Shown here in pieces: positions 38,298 through 46,534 of a DNA stretch of 64,000 nt. Source of the stretch: Phenylobacterium sp. Lineage in GTDB: Bacteria; Pseudomonadota; Alphaproteobacteria; Caulobacterales; Caulobacteraceae. The first letter of the stretch is position 1. The number at the start of each line of letters is the position of its first letter. Made by a program: the position numbers and the translations under genes. The notes under the pieces were generated by a model. The model was not told the DNA's origin, did not search any database, and was given only the letters and a program-made list of their open reading frames with translations. The stretch lies in the NCBI RefSeq assembly GCF_022402485.1, contig NZ_JAKRSA010000012.1:1-64000 (forward strand). Reading direction: 5' to 3'.

Positions 38298-40454
38298 ATG
38301 AGCGACACCTACAAGCGATCACCTCCGCGAGACGAAGCGACAGTCTTTGCTGCCCTCGCGAGCCTCTGTGCGGAGCCGGGATTTGCGGAGGCGATCGCCA
38401 CTATCCGCTCAGGCGAGGCCGTGATCGAACCTAAAGGTGGTCTAACCGGCGCGTCCCTCGCCCACCTGTATGGCACCGACAGGCTAATCCGCACCGAAGT
38501 CTCAACGCTCGTTGGCCTCCTAGCGCAGTCGACGATCGATGAAGCCACGCCGCCGCCGGCGGTAACTGCTGAACAGGTGCGGCGCGCCGAGGCCTTGCTA
38601 GCCGAGATGCACGACGTCCTTTCCGCGCCGTTCCGACAGACGATGCGTGACCTCGTGGACGGCAAGGGCTCAGTACCCGGCCGCGACAGCGGCGAGGCAT
38701 TGCGGGAGCCCTTTTTCTATTCCGGCGAGGCCGCATTTAGCTTCCAGTACCGGGATTTCGCGGTGCCCCGGTATGGTGCGGATGACGCCTGGTTGCGCAA
38801 GCACAAGGGCTTCAGCATGGCCTTCGCTCGGGATGTCGTGATGGCCGTCGAAGAACGGCTCGTGCGTCAGATCCAAGCGGTCAGCGTGGCGCGCAAGGCC
38901 GGCGCGGCGGGTCCTTGGCTACCTGCGTTCGCCTTTTCCGCAGCGGACATCGCACGCGATCTCCGCACCACCGTGGTTCGGGTGACGCCAGTGCTTGAGG
39001 CGTTTGCCCTACCGCTTGACGCCGGCAACCCTTCGTTCCAGGGCGTTCAGCACTTCAACGCAACCAACGCCATGCCGCTGCTCAGGCTTTCCGGCGAACG
39101 TTACGTGCTTTTTCAGATCTACAGCTTGGCCGAAGCGCTCTACGAGAGCCCCGCCTTCTGGATGGCCGCAGATGGGGAGTATTTCGACACGGCCAACCGC
39201 CACCGCGGTGACTATCCAGAGCAATTTGCGAAGAACTGTCTCGCTGGGGTGTTCGGCAAGGCAGCCGTCCACCGTAACGTCATCCTACCTGGCCCGAACC
39301 GTACTCGACGGCGCGGCGAGATCGACACCTTGGTGGTGTTCGGGGAAATGGCGCTCGTCGTCCAAACTAAGGCCAAGCGCCTGACGCTCAAGGCGCGACA
39401 GGGCGACGACGGCCAGATCGAAACCGACTTCCGCGGGGCGATCCAGGACGCTTGCGATCAGGCCCGCGACTGTGCACTCGCCTTGCTTGAGGGCCACGAG
39501 CTTCGCGACGAACACGGCGTGAGCTTGCAGCTAACCTGCCCGATTCGCCGGGTGTTCCCTGTCTGTCTGGTCGCCGACCACTATCCAGCCCTGGCGGCCC
39601 AGGTCCGGCAGTTCCTTACCTGGATCCCGGCGGATCACGTGGCCGCACCGCTGGTAACCGACCTGTTCGCTCTCGACACGATCTGTGAGATGCTCGGCAG
39701 CCCGCTCCGGCTGCTGAACTATCTGCACCTGCGCGACCTGTTCGGCGACAAGCTCATGTTCAACCATGAGGTCGTCCTCTTGGGCTTCCACTTGCGCCAA
39801 AACCTCTGGATGGGAGAGGACCAAGATTTCGGGCTTCTGGACGACAGCCTCGCCGCGGACCTAGAAGCGGCGATGGCGGTCCGCCGCGTCGGCTTGCCCG
39901 GCCCGCGCACACCTCCAGGAATCCTGACCCGACTGCAGGATAGCAAGTTAACGGTCATCATCGAGCAGGTCGCGCGTGAACCGCGCGCCGCTGCGCTCGG
40001 GCTATTCCTCTTGCGGCTGGGCGAAGACTCTCACCGATCCCTCAGCGCCAGCCTGGGTAATCTGGCCACCCTCGCGAGCCGTGATTCCAAGCTCCATGAC
40101 ATGAGCTTCGCTGTCGGCGACGAGGGCATCTGCATTCATATCACGGCGAACATCGACTTAGGTGCCCGGCAACGCCTCGAAGCGCACTGCGAAATCAAGA
40201 AGCACCAGCAGCGCGTCAACGGCTGGTACGGACTGTTGCTGAACCCCGACCTACGGGTGTGCGGCGCTATGGGCCTGAGGCGGCCCTGGGCACCCGATCC
40301 CGAGCTGGAGGAGTTCGCGAAGAACTTCACCAAGCCGCCCGTACCGCGCGCTGTGCTCGCACAGATGCGGCCACCGAAGCTCCGTCCCAATGCGCCCTGC
40401 CCGTGTGGCAGCGGACGCAAGTACAAGAAGTGCTGCCGCTTGGCGGAGACCTAA
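38298..40454 (+). CDS. Nuclease-like protein with C-terminal SEC-C zinc motif
   Basis: The 718-residue protein has a long N-terminal helical region, then RRRGEIDTLVVFGEMALVVQTKAKRLTL (Glu341, Asp343, Gln356-x-Lys358), a PD-(D/E)XK-like core with the same Q-x-K variation as the divergent neighbour. After this come a region with few clear motifs and a C-terminal SEC-C motif, APCPCGSGRKYKKCC, which binds zinc in SecA/YecA-type proteins. Pipelines may mislabel it as SecA because of this tail. ATG 38298 has GAGGCT upstream. Low GC and isolation from conserved operons suggest acquisition. The catalytic role is not shown. Confidence 0.65.
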   Translation: MSDTYKRSPPRDEATVFAALASLCAEPGFAEAIATIRSGEAVIEPKGGLTGASLAHLYGTDRLIRTEVSTLVGLLAQSTIDEATPPPAVTAEQVRRAEALLAEMHDVLSAPFRQTMRDLVDGKGSVPGRDSGEALREPFFYSGEAAFSFQYRDFAVPRYGADDAWLRKHKGFSMAFARDVVMAVEERLVRQIQAVSVARKAGAAGPWLPAFAFSAADIARDLRTTVVRVTPVLEAFALPLDAGNPSFQGVQHFNATNAMPLLRLSGERYVLFQIYSLAEALYESPAFWMAADGEYFDTANRHRGDYPEQFAKNCLAGVFGKAAVHRNVILPGPNRTRRRGEIDTLVVFGEMALVVQTKAKRLTLKARQGDDGQIETDFRGAIQDACDQARDCALALLEGHELRDEHGVSLQLTCPIRRVFPVCLVADHYPALAAQVRQFLTWIPADHVAAPLVTDLFALDTICEMLGSPLRLLNYLHLRDLFGDKLMFNHEVVLLGFHLRQNLWMGEDQDFGLLDDSLAADLEAAMAVRRVGLPGPRTPPGILTRLQDSKLTVIIEQVAREPRAAALGLFLLRLGEDSHRSLSASLGNLATLASRDSKLHDMSFAVGDEGICIHITANIDLGARQRLEAHCEIKKHQQRVNGWYGLLLNPDLRVCGAMGLRRPWAPDPELEEFAKNFTKPPVPRAVLAQMRPPKLRPNAPCPCGSGRKYKKCCRLAET

Positions 40455-40659
40455 ACAGTCAGGGCGGCACGTTCCGGCAGAGACCCTCGGCCCCGGACAG
40501 GCTCAGCGCCTACCAGCGGACACACTGAAGGTCCGTTGTGAGCCCATCGGAGACATCCAGGCGATCGACATCCTCACCCCACCCCCCCCCCTTGCACACG
40601 CCCCCCATTCCGGCCACGGCTCCGACCCAACAAGCACAAGCCCCCGGGGAGGAGCCGCC

Positions 40660-41637
40660 ATGAAGACCCGCATCACTGAATTGCTCGGCGTGGAGCATCC
40701 GATCGTCCAGGGGGGCATGCACTATGTGGGCTTTGCCGAGATGGCTGCGGCGGTGTCCAATGCCGGCGGGCTTGGCATCATCACCGGTCTGACCCAGGGG
40801 ACGCCGGAGAAGCTGGCCGCCGAGATCGCCCGGTGCCGGGGGATGACCGACAAGCCGTTCGGGGTGAACCTGACCTTCCTGCCCTCGGTCACGCCGCCGG
40901 ACTATCCGGGCTTTGTGGAGGCCATCGTCAAGTCCGGCGTCAAGATCGTCGAGACGGCGGGCAACAATCCGCAGAAGTACCTGCCGGCCCTGAAAGAGGC
41001 GGGCATCAAGGTGATCCACAAGTGTACGGCGGTTCGCCACGCCCTGAAGGCCCAGGCCATCGGCTGTGACGCGGTCAGCGTCGACGGCTTTGAATGCGGC
41101 GGCCATCCGGGGGAGGACGACGTGCCGAACTTCATCCTTCTGCCCCGGGCGGCCGATGAGCTGGAGATCCCGTTCCTGGCCTCGGGCGGCATGGCCGATG
41201 GGCGATCCCTGGCCGCAGCGTTGTGCCTCGGCGCCGACGGGATCAATATGGGGACGCGGTTCATCGCGACGCAGGAAGCGCCTGTGCACCCCAATGTGAA
41301 ACAGGCCCTGGTGGAGGCCAGCGAGCTCGACACCCGGCTGATCATGCGGCCCCTGCGCAATACCGAGCGGGTGCTGGTCAATGCCGGCGTGGAGCGCCTG
41401 TTGGCCAAGGAAAAGGAGATGGGGGCCGCCCTGACCTTTGCCGACATCGCGCCGGAAGTGGCGGGCGTCTATCCGGCCATCATGCGCGACGGTCAGATGG
41501 ACGCCGGGGGCTGGTCCTGCGGCATGGTCGCGGGCCTGATCCACGACATCCCGACGGTGAAGGACCTGATCGACAAGATCATGGCCGACGCCGAGGCCAT
41601 CCTGCGCAAGCGGGTGGGCCAGTTCGAACTGGCTTGA
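40660..41637 (+). CDS. Nitronate monooxygenase family flavoprotein
   Basis: The 325-residue FMN-binding TIM barrel starts MKTRITELLGVEHPIVQGGMHYVG and carries the phosphate-binding PFLASGGMADGRSLAAALCLGADGINMGTRF. The VSVDGFECGGHPGEDD segment is typical of 2-nitropropane dioxygenase/nitronate monooxygenase proteins. It probably oxidises alkyl nitronates, though many members have other or unknown substrates. ATG 40660 has GGGGAGGAG upstream; the frame extends upstream without a credible start. The 205-base leader contains a run of ten C at 40582-40591. Confidence 0.88.
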   Translation: MKTRITELLGVEHPIVQGGMHYVGFAEMAAAVSNAGGLGIITGLTQGTPEKLAAEIARCRGMTDKPFGVNLTFLPSVTPPDYPGFVEAIVKSGVKIVETAGNNPQKYLPALKEAGIKVIHKCTAVRHALKAQAIGCDAVSVDGFECGGHPGEDDVPNFILLPRAADELEIPFLASGGMADGRSLAAALCLGADGINMGTRFIATQEAPVHPNVKQALVEASELDTRLIMRPLRNTERVLVNAGVERLLAKEKEMGAALTFADIAPEVAGVYPAIMRDGQMDAGGWSCGMVAGLIHDIPTVKDLIDKIMADAEAILRKRVGQFELA

Positions 41638-41690
41638 GGCGCGCGGTCGGTCAGGTGGGCCTCGGGCGGCGGACCTGAGGCGGTAAACGT

Positions 41691-41705
41691 GTTCTTTTTT
41701 TGTTC
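41691..41705. promoter_or_regulatory. LexA box GTTC-T7-GTTC upstream of the toxin-like gene
   Basis: GTTC at 41691-41694 and 41702-41705 are separated by exactly seven T, matching the alphaproteobacterial LexA operator. It is 86 bases before the TTG start of the toxin-like gene and 53 bases past the nitronate monooxygenase stop. The region 41706-41791 contains no other gene and would hold the promoter and leader. Confidence 0.72.
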
Positions 41706-41791
41706 TTGCAGGCCGCGCTTCTTGTGGTAGTGTTTTTCCTGTGTGCGCCCCTAGGGTGCGTGCAGGGGAGGCCCCATGACAGGAGCGCGGT

Positions 41792-43126
41792 TTGAGAAAC
41801 GTTCACGTTGGCGTTCGCCAAGGTGCCAGTGCCTTTGAGGGCTGGATCGAGGCGCAGCAGGCCAACGCCCAGCGCCACCTTGAAGATGCCGAGCGGCGCA
41901 TTGAGGCCGAACGGCAGAAGGCGGTTCGGCGGGCCCAGGCGCTTGCCCAGACGGTAGTTACCCAGGCCGAGCGGGTGGTTGACGAGGCTGCTCGGCGGTT
42001 CACGCCCCCCGTGGCGCCAGCGCCGCCGCCCCGGCCCGCCGCCAGGGCCCCGCAGCCGGCGCGGCCAACGCCGACTGTGCGGCCCACAGTAAAAGACGAT
42101 GGCTTCCTGGACGAGACCCGGGCCCAGCTGGGTGCCGCCGCCCGCGGCGCGCAGGACGCCTTCACGCTGGGCCTGGGCGACCGGGCCTATGCGGGCCTCG
42201 GCGCCCTAGGCGATGCCCTTCAGGGTGAGCCCCTGGCCGCCGCTTTTCACCACAAAATGGAACAGGAGCGGGCGCGGGACGCGGCGGATGCTCAGCAGTA
42301 TGGCGCGGCAAGAGCCACCGGACAGGTTCTGGGGGTTGGCGCTCAGGTGATCGGCCTGGGCGCGTTTCTGGGGCCTGGGGCACTTCTTGCTTCCGCTGCG
42401 CGCGGGGGTCGCATCGCGCAGGCCTCCCCCTTGATCCTGCGAGAGTACGCCGCCCTGGCAGGGGCTGGCGGGGCGCTCGGCGGCGTGGGTCAAGTTGCTC
42501 ACGATGCCCAGAAGGGGGCCTTGGGAACGCCAGCGGATTATGGCGGCGCCGTCCTAGGCGGGGCGCTTGGCGCCGCGGCGCTCTCGCGGGGCCATGTCGT
42601 CCAGGCCAGCGGCATGGCCGGGCTCACCCAGACGGTCGCCCAGGACACCCTGAACGGCGGCGTCAACGCCCAGACCGCGACAGAGGGCCGAGAAGCGGCC
42701 GCCACAGCGGCGATGATCGGAGGCATCACCGGAGGAATGGCGACCAAATATAGCGACAACATGTCAAGAACGGCCAAAGAGGTCGCTGGGGAGACCGTGT
42801 CTAAAATCAGAAACCTTGCGCGTGGAGATAAGACTGAAGGTGGACGAAAACGGAAAGAAGACCTGCCCTTGGGCGGTTACACCATTCCGGACATGCGATC
42901 TTATCGTAACGGCGAGGTGCACGAGGTCATTGAGTCTAAGTTTGGGCGCTTTGCAAGGCTCTCCAAACGCCAAGCCGAAGCCCACGCGCAGCTCAAGAAT
43001 TACCGTGTCGATCATACCCTTCCCCAAGATGTTGGCGCAGCGGTCGGGCTGCCGGCTGCGCTCTTTTTCCCATGGGACCGGGCGAAGGCCGACAAAACAT
43101 CAGGATGGGAAGGGACTGCGCCATGA
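41792..43126 (+). CDS. Polymorphic-toxin-like protein with C-terminal PD-(D/E)XK nuclease domain
   Basis: The 444-residue protein is modular. Residues about 15-70 are a charged coiled coil; about 72-100 are Pro/Ala-rich; about 110-320 are Gly/Ala-rich with amphipathic and hydrophobic stretches (LGLGDRAYAGLGALGDAL, GAQVIGLGAFLGPGALL, GGAVLGGALGAAAL), as seen in membrane-active translocation regions of toxins. The C-terminal domain (about 350-444) has YTIPDMRSYRNG, EVIESKFG and RLSKRQ, matching a PD-...-ExK nuclease core of Tox-REase type. A TTG start with AGGAG six bases upstream is used. It lies behind a LexA box and overlaps the next gene by 4 bases. GC falls sharply in the C-terminal coding part. 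No secretion signal is visible. Confidence 0.7.
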   Translation: MRNVHVGVRQGASAFEGWIEAQQANAQRHLEDAERRIEAERQKAVRRAQALAQTVVTQAERVVDEAARRFTPPVAPAPPPRPAARAPQPARPTPTVRPTVKDDGFLDETRAQLGAAARGAQDAFTLGLGDRAYAGLGALGDALQGEPLAAAFHHKMEQERARDAADAQQYGAARATGQVLGVGAQVIGLGAFLGPGALLASAARGGRIAQASPLILREYAALAGAGGALGGVGQVAHDAQKGALGTPADYGGAVLGGALGAAALSRGHVVQASGMAGLTQTVAQDTLNGGVNAQTATEGREAAATAAMIGGITGGMATKYSDNMSRTAKEVAGETVSKIRNLARGDKTEGGRKRKEDLPLGGYTIPDMRSYRNGEVHEVIESKFGRFARLSKRQAEAHAQLKNYRVDHTLPQDVGAAVGLPAALFFPWDRAKADKTSGWEGTAP

Positions 43127-43800
43127 GAGCGACTTGGATTGCCGTTCAGGGCGCAAGCCGGGACGAGGTTCTGGCGGCGCTGCAGCTTGAGGTCCTCCCC
43201 GATGGGGAGGCGGGTAGCTGGTTTGAGGGCAACTATAGCTGCCGGGCGTTTCCGGGGGGCTGGTTGGTCGTGGCCAGCCAGGAGGGCCTGGACCTCGCCT
43301 CGGACCTGGCCAGCGCGGCGGCCACCACACAGCGGTTGGCGTTGGGCGCCGAGATGAGCACCATCGTCATGTTTTCTGAGGCCTGCGGTTACCAGGACGG
43401 TCAGCGTCAGTGGTCCATGATCCATGACCCGGAGGATGAAGACGACCCCCTGGCCATAGAGGGCGAACCGCCGGCCATCGTGGCTGAGCTGAAAGCCAAG
43501 GCCTTGGAGGACCCAGACGATGATGACGGCGCCGACATCGTCTTCGAAGCCCCCATGCAGGTGATCGCCCACTATACGGGGTTCGTCTATGACGAGGATG
43601 AGGCCACCGACTGGGTCCGTCTGCGGGCCACCGCTGCGCGACCGGTGGCCCGTGACCGGCCCAAGCCCCCCAGACCCCCTGGGCCACCTGTGCAGAGCGA
43701 ACAGCCAAGGCCCAGCCTCTTGAGCCTTCTAGCGCTCGCGATGGCTACAATCATCCTGGTGGGCTGGGGGGTGCAAACGATCCTCCGACTGGTGCTCTAG
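43123..43800 (+). CDS. Putative immunity protein partner of the nuclease toxin
   Basis: The 225-residue protein overlaps the toxin stop by 4 bases (ATGA), the usual arrangement for toxin-immunity pairs. It is acidic (EDEDDPLAIEGE, DPDDDDGAD), as expected for an inhibitor of a basic nuclease domain. Unusually, it ends in a Pro-rich linker and a C-terminal transmembrane helix (LLSLLALAMATIILVGWGVQTILRL), so most of it would be a cytoplasmic domain tethered to the membrane. No family is recognised; the role is inferred from position and charge. ATG 43123 is preceded by a purine-rich stretch. Confidence 0.55.
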   Translation: MRATWIAVQGASRDEVLAALQLEVLPDGEAGSWFEGNYSCRAFPGGWLVVASQEGLDLASDLASAAATTQRLALGAEMSTIVMFSEACGYQDGQRQWSMIHDPEDEDDPLAIEGEPPAIVAELKAKALEDPDDDDGADIVFEAPMQVIAHYTGFVYDEDEATDWVRLRATAARPVARDRPKPPRPPGPPVQSEQPRPSLLSLLALAMATIILVGWGVQTILRLVL

Positions 43801-43861
43801 GGATGGAGATGGGCTTTTGCGCCCCGGCCCTGGCCGACCGATCGACCTCGCGCCGCCGCGC

Positions 43862-44191
43862 TCAGCGGCCTTCGGCATCGACGACGATGGCGACGGTCTT
43901 GCCCCGGGACAGGGGTTCCCAGCCTGCCGCGATGGCCGAGGTGATGGCCCGGGCCACCAGGTCTGTGGAGATGTGCGCGGGCTGAAGCTGGGGGGCACCG
44001 TAGCGGCGCTGGGGACCGGGCGGAAACTCCACCACCGCCTCCCGCTGACCCTCCACATGGCGGACGGCCAGCGCCATGCCGCGCCACCCTGCCGTGTCGC
44101 TGGACCACTGGGGCTGGCGCTGCAGCCGCCAGACATAGGGGTCCCCGTCCACCGTGATGGGAAACTCAGGATTCAGCTTGGTGCGCGCCAT
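43862..44191 (-). CDS. Conserved hypothetical protein
   Basis: The 109-residue soluble protein is not recognised. It starts MARTKLNPEFPITVDGDPYVWRLQRQPQWS and has alternating strands followed by a C-terminal helix and strand (STDLVARAITSAIAAGWEPLSRGKTVAIVVDAEG). It follows folC after 58 bases on the same strand and may be the last gene of that unit. It is convergent with the putative immunity gene; the 61-base gap shows no clear terminator. Confidence 0.65.
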   Translation of the reverse strand: MARTKLNPEFPITVDGDPYVWRLQRQPQWSSDTAGWRGMALAVRHVEGQREAVVEFPPGPQRRYGAPQLQPAHISTDLVARAITSAIAAGWEPLSRGKTVAIVVDAEGR

Positions 44192-44249
44192 GGGAAGGCC
44201 TTAGCCCGATCAGCCGCCACAGGCCACCCCGGCACGCCCGGTCGGGGGC

Positions 44250-45569
44250 TCAGCGGGGCCAGGTCTCCGGGTCCATGGCCAGGACATCCCCGGCAAAGTG
44301 CAGCCCGCCGCAGATCAGAATATGCGGGGCGGGACCCTCCTGCGACAGGGCGGCGGACAGGGCCGCGGTGACATCGTCGGCGATCTGCGCGTCCAGCCCG
44401 GCGGTGCGGGCGGCGGTGGCGATCTCCTCAGCCGGGGCAGCATTGGGGGAGTCAAAGCTGGTGGCCACCACCCTGGGCCGCAGGTCGGCGAAGGGGGCGA
44501 AGAAACCGACGGCGTCCTTGCGGGCGAACATGGCGGTGATCAGCACCACCGGGCGGGGATCCCGCGCCGTCAGCCGCAGCAGCGACTGGGCTAGGGCCGC
44601 GCCCGCGTGGGGGTTGTGTCCGCCGTCGAGCCACAGGACCGCGCCGCGATCTGCCGCCATCTCGCCCAGGCGGCCCTGGGTCAGGCGCTGGAACCTGGCC
44701 GGCCACTGGGCGCTGGCCACACCCCGGCCCATGGCGGCCTCATCAATGCGCGGATCGTTCAGGGTCAGAAGGGCGGCCACCGCCACCCCGGCATTGTCGA
44801 ACTGATGGGGGCCAAACAGGGCCGGGGGCGGCAGGTCCAGCAGGCGCTCGCCCAGCTGGACCAGCAGCCGGCCATCGGCCTCCCAGGCGTCGGCGTCGAC
44901 GCCCATCAGGGTCATGGGCGCGCCCAAGGCCTCGGCCTGGGCCTTGACGACGTCCAGACCTTCTTCCATCTGATGGGCGACCACCACCGGACGGCCGGCC
45001 TTGATGATGCCGGCCTTCTCCCAGGCGATCTTGGACAGCTCCGGCCCCAGCATCTCCAGATGGTCATAGTCCACCGGGGTGATCACACAGAGGTCCGGAG
45101 CGTCGAAGACATTGGTGGCGTCAAACCGCCCGCCAAGCCCCACCTCGATCAGGCACAGATCCGCCGGCGTCTGGGCAAAGGCCTGCAGGGCGATCACCGT
45201 GGTGATCTCAAAGAAGCTGATGGGCTGGCCGGCATTGACCGCTTCGACCTCGCCGATCAGGGCCTCCAGCCGCGCATCGGTGATCAGTTCCCCGGCCACG
45301 CGGATGCGCTCGGCAAAGCGGACCAGATGCGGCGAGGTGAGCACATGGACCTTGAGGCCCGCCGCCTCGGCCATGGCGCGCATATAGGCCACCGTCGAGC
45401 CCTTGCCATTGGTGCCCGCCACATGGATCACCGGCGGCAGCTGACGCTCCGGGTGGCCAAGGGCGGCCAGCAGCCGCTCCACCCGCCCGGTGGTCAGGTC
45501 GATCAGGCTGGGGTGGTTGGCGCGCAGACGGGCGATCACCGCGTCTGAGGCCCGGATCGGATCATACAT
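44250..45569 (-). CDS. folC: Folylpolyglutamate/dihydrofolate synthase
   Basis: The 439-residue Mur-ligase-like enzyme has the P-loop VAGTNGKGSTVAYMRAMAEAAG, the adjacent TSPHLVRFAERIRV and the conserved GLGGRFDATN. It adds glutamate to dihydropteroate and to folates in the cytoplasm. It lies 41 bases downstream of accD; the accD-folC pairing is conserved in many bacteria. Confidence 0.96.
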   Translation of the reverse strand: MYDPIRASDAVIARLRANHPSLIDLTTGRVERLLAALGHPERQLPPVIHVAGTNGKGSTVAYMRAMAEAAGLKVHVLTSPHLVRFAERIRVAGELITDARLEALIGEVEAVNAGQPISFFEITTVIALQAFAQTPADLCLIEVGLGGRFDATNVFDAPDLCVITPVDYDHLEMLGPELSKIAWEKAGIIKAGRPVVVAHQMEEGLDVVKAQAEALGAPMTLMGVDADAWEADGRLLVQLGERLLDLPPPALFGPHQFDNAGVAVAALLTLNDPRIDEAAMGRGVASAQWPARFQRLTQGRLGEMAADRGAVLWLDGGHNPHAGAALAQSLLRLTARDPRPVVLITAMFARKDAVGFFAPFADLRPRVVATSFDSPNAAPAEEIATAARTAGLDAQIADDVTAALSAALSQEGPAPHILICGGLHFAGDVLAMDPETWPR

Positions 45570-45610
45570 GGCGAGGGCTCTGGCGGCGGGGCCTTGGGTG
45601 TTGGGAGGTA

Positions 45611-46522
45611 TCAGGCGGCGCGGGAACGGGCGCGTCCGAGCATCAGGGTCTTCAGGATCGAGCCCAGCATGGCCGGCAGGTCGGGGCGGCTGACCACCCG
45701 ATCGACCATGCCGCGTTCCGCCAGGAACTCTGAACGCTGAAAGCCCGGCGGCAGGATTTCACGGATGGTCTGCTCGATCACCCGGCGGCCGGAAAACGCG
45801 ATCATGGCGTTGGGCTCGGCCAGGTGCACGTCGCCGAGCATGGCGTAGGAGGCGGTCACCCCGCCAGACGTGGGGTCGGTGAGCACGACGATATAGGGCA
45901 GGCCCGCAGCCTTCAGCTCATTGACCGCCAGGGTCGTGCGGGTCATCTGCATCAGGGACAGGGTCCCCTCCTGCATCCGCGCGCCCCCGGAGGCCGTGAA
46001 GATCACGAAGGGGCACTGCCGGGCGATGGCCTCATGGGCGGCCTTGATGAAGGTCTCACCGGCCGCCATGCCCAGGGAGCCGCCCATGAAGGCGAAGTCC
46101 TGGACCACCACCACAGCCGTCTGGCCCTGGATCTTGCCGACCCCGATGGCCATGGCGTCATGTTCGCCGGTGGCCTTGCGGGCGGCCTTCAGCCGTTCGC
46201 CATAGGGCCGGTCATCGGGGAACTTGAGCGGGTCTTCGGTCACATGCGGGGTGGCGATGCGCTCGACCACACCGTCATCGAAGGTGATCTTCAGCCGTTC
46301 CTTGGCCCCGATGCGCATGTGGTGCCCTGATGGGGTCACCCACAGGGCGGCCTCCAGGTCGGGGCGATAGATCATCTCCCCGGTGTCAGGGCATTTGACC
46401 CAGAGGTTCTCCGGGGTCTCGCGCTTGACGAAGGCGTTGCGGATCCCCGGCGCAATCCGGGACAGCCAGCCGCCCTGAGAGCCTTGCGGGCGGGCGGGCT
46501 TTTCGTTCTTCTGATCTGCCAT
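45611..46522 (-). CDS. accD: Acetyl-CoA carboxylase carboxyltransferase subunit beta
   Basis: The 303-residue subunit has the crotonase-like core (GMAAGETFIKA, FTASGGARMQEGTLSLMQM, DPTSGGVTASYAMLGD, AFSGRRVIEQT). It pairs with AccA to carboxylate acetyl-CoA for fatty acid synthesis. The N-terminal zinc-ribbon region reads KCPDTGEMIYRPDLEAALWVTPSGHHMRIG, so only one of the four cysteines known from E. coli AccD is present. It follows trpA after 12 bases. Confidence 0.96.
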   Translation of the reverse strand: MADQKNEKPARPQGSQGGWLSRIAPGIRNAFVKRETPENLWVKCPDTGEMIYRPDLEAALWVTPSGHHMRIGAKERLKITFDDGVVERIATPHVTEDPLKFPDDRPYGERLKAARKATGEHDAMAIGVGKIQGQTAVVVVQDFAFMGGSLGMAAGETFIKAAHEAIARQCPFVIFTASGGARMQEGTLSLMQMTRTTLAVNELKAAGLPYIVVLTDPTSGGVTASYAMLGDVHLAEPNAMIAFSGRRVIEQTIREILPPGFQRSEFLAERGMVDRVVSRPDLPAMLGSILKTLMLGRARSRAA

Positions 46523-46534
46523 CTCGATCGGGGT

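Noticed and set aside
36840-40545. Possible direct repeats flanking the low-GC island (GCCCCG-ACAG and AGCGGAC strings on both sides)
   Set aside because: The similarity is short and gapped, there is no integrase and no tRNA at either edge, so attachment sites cannot be claimed.
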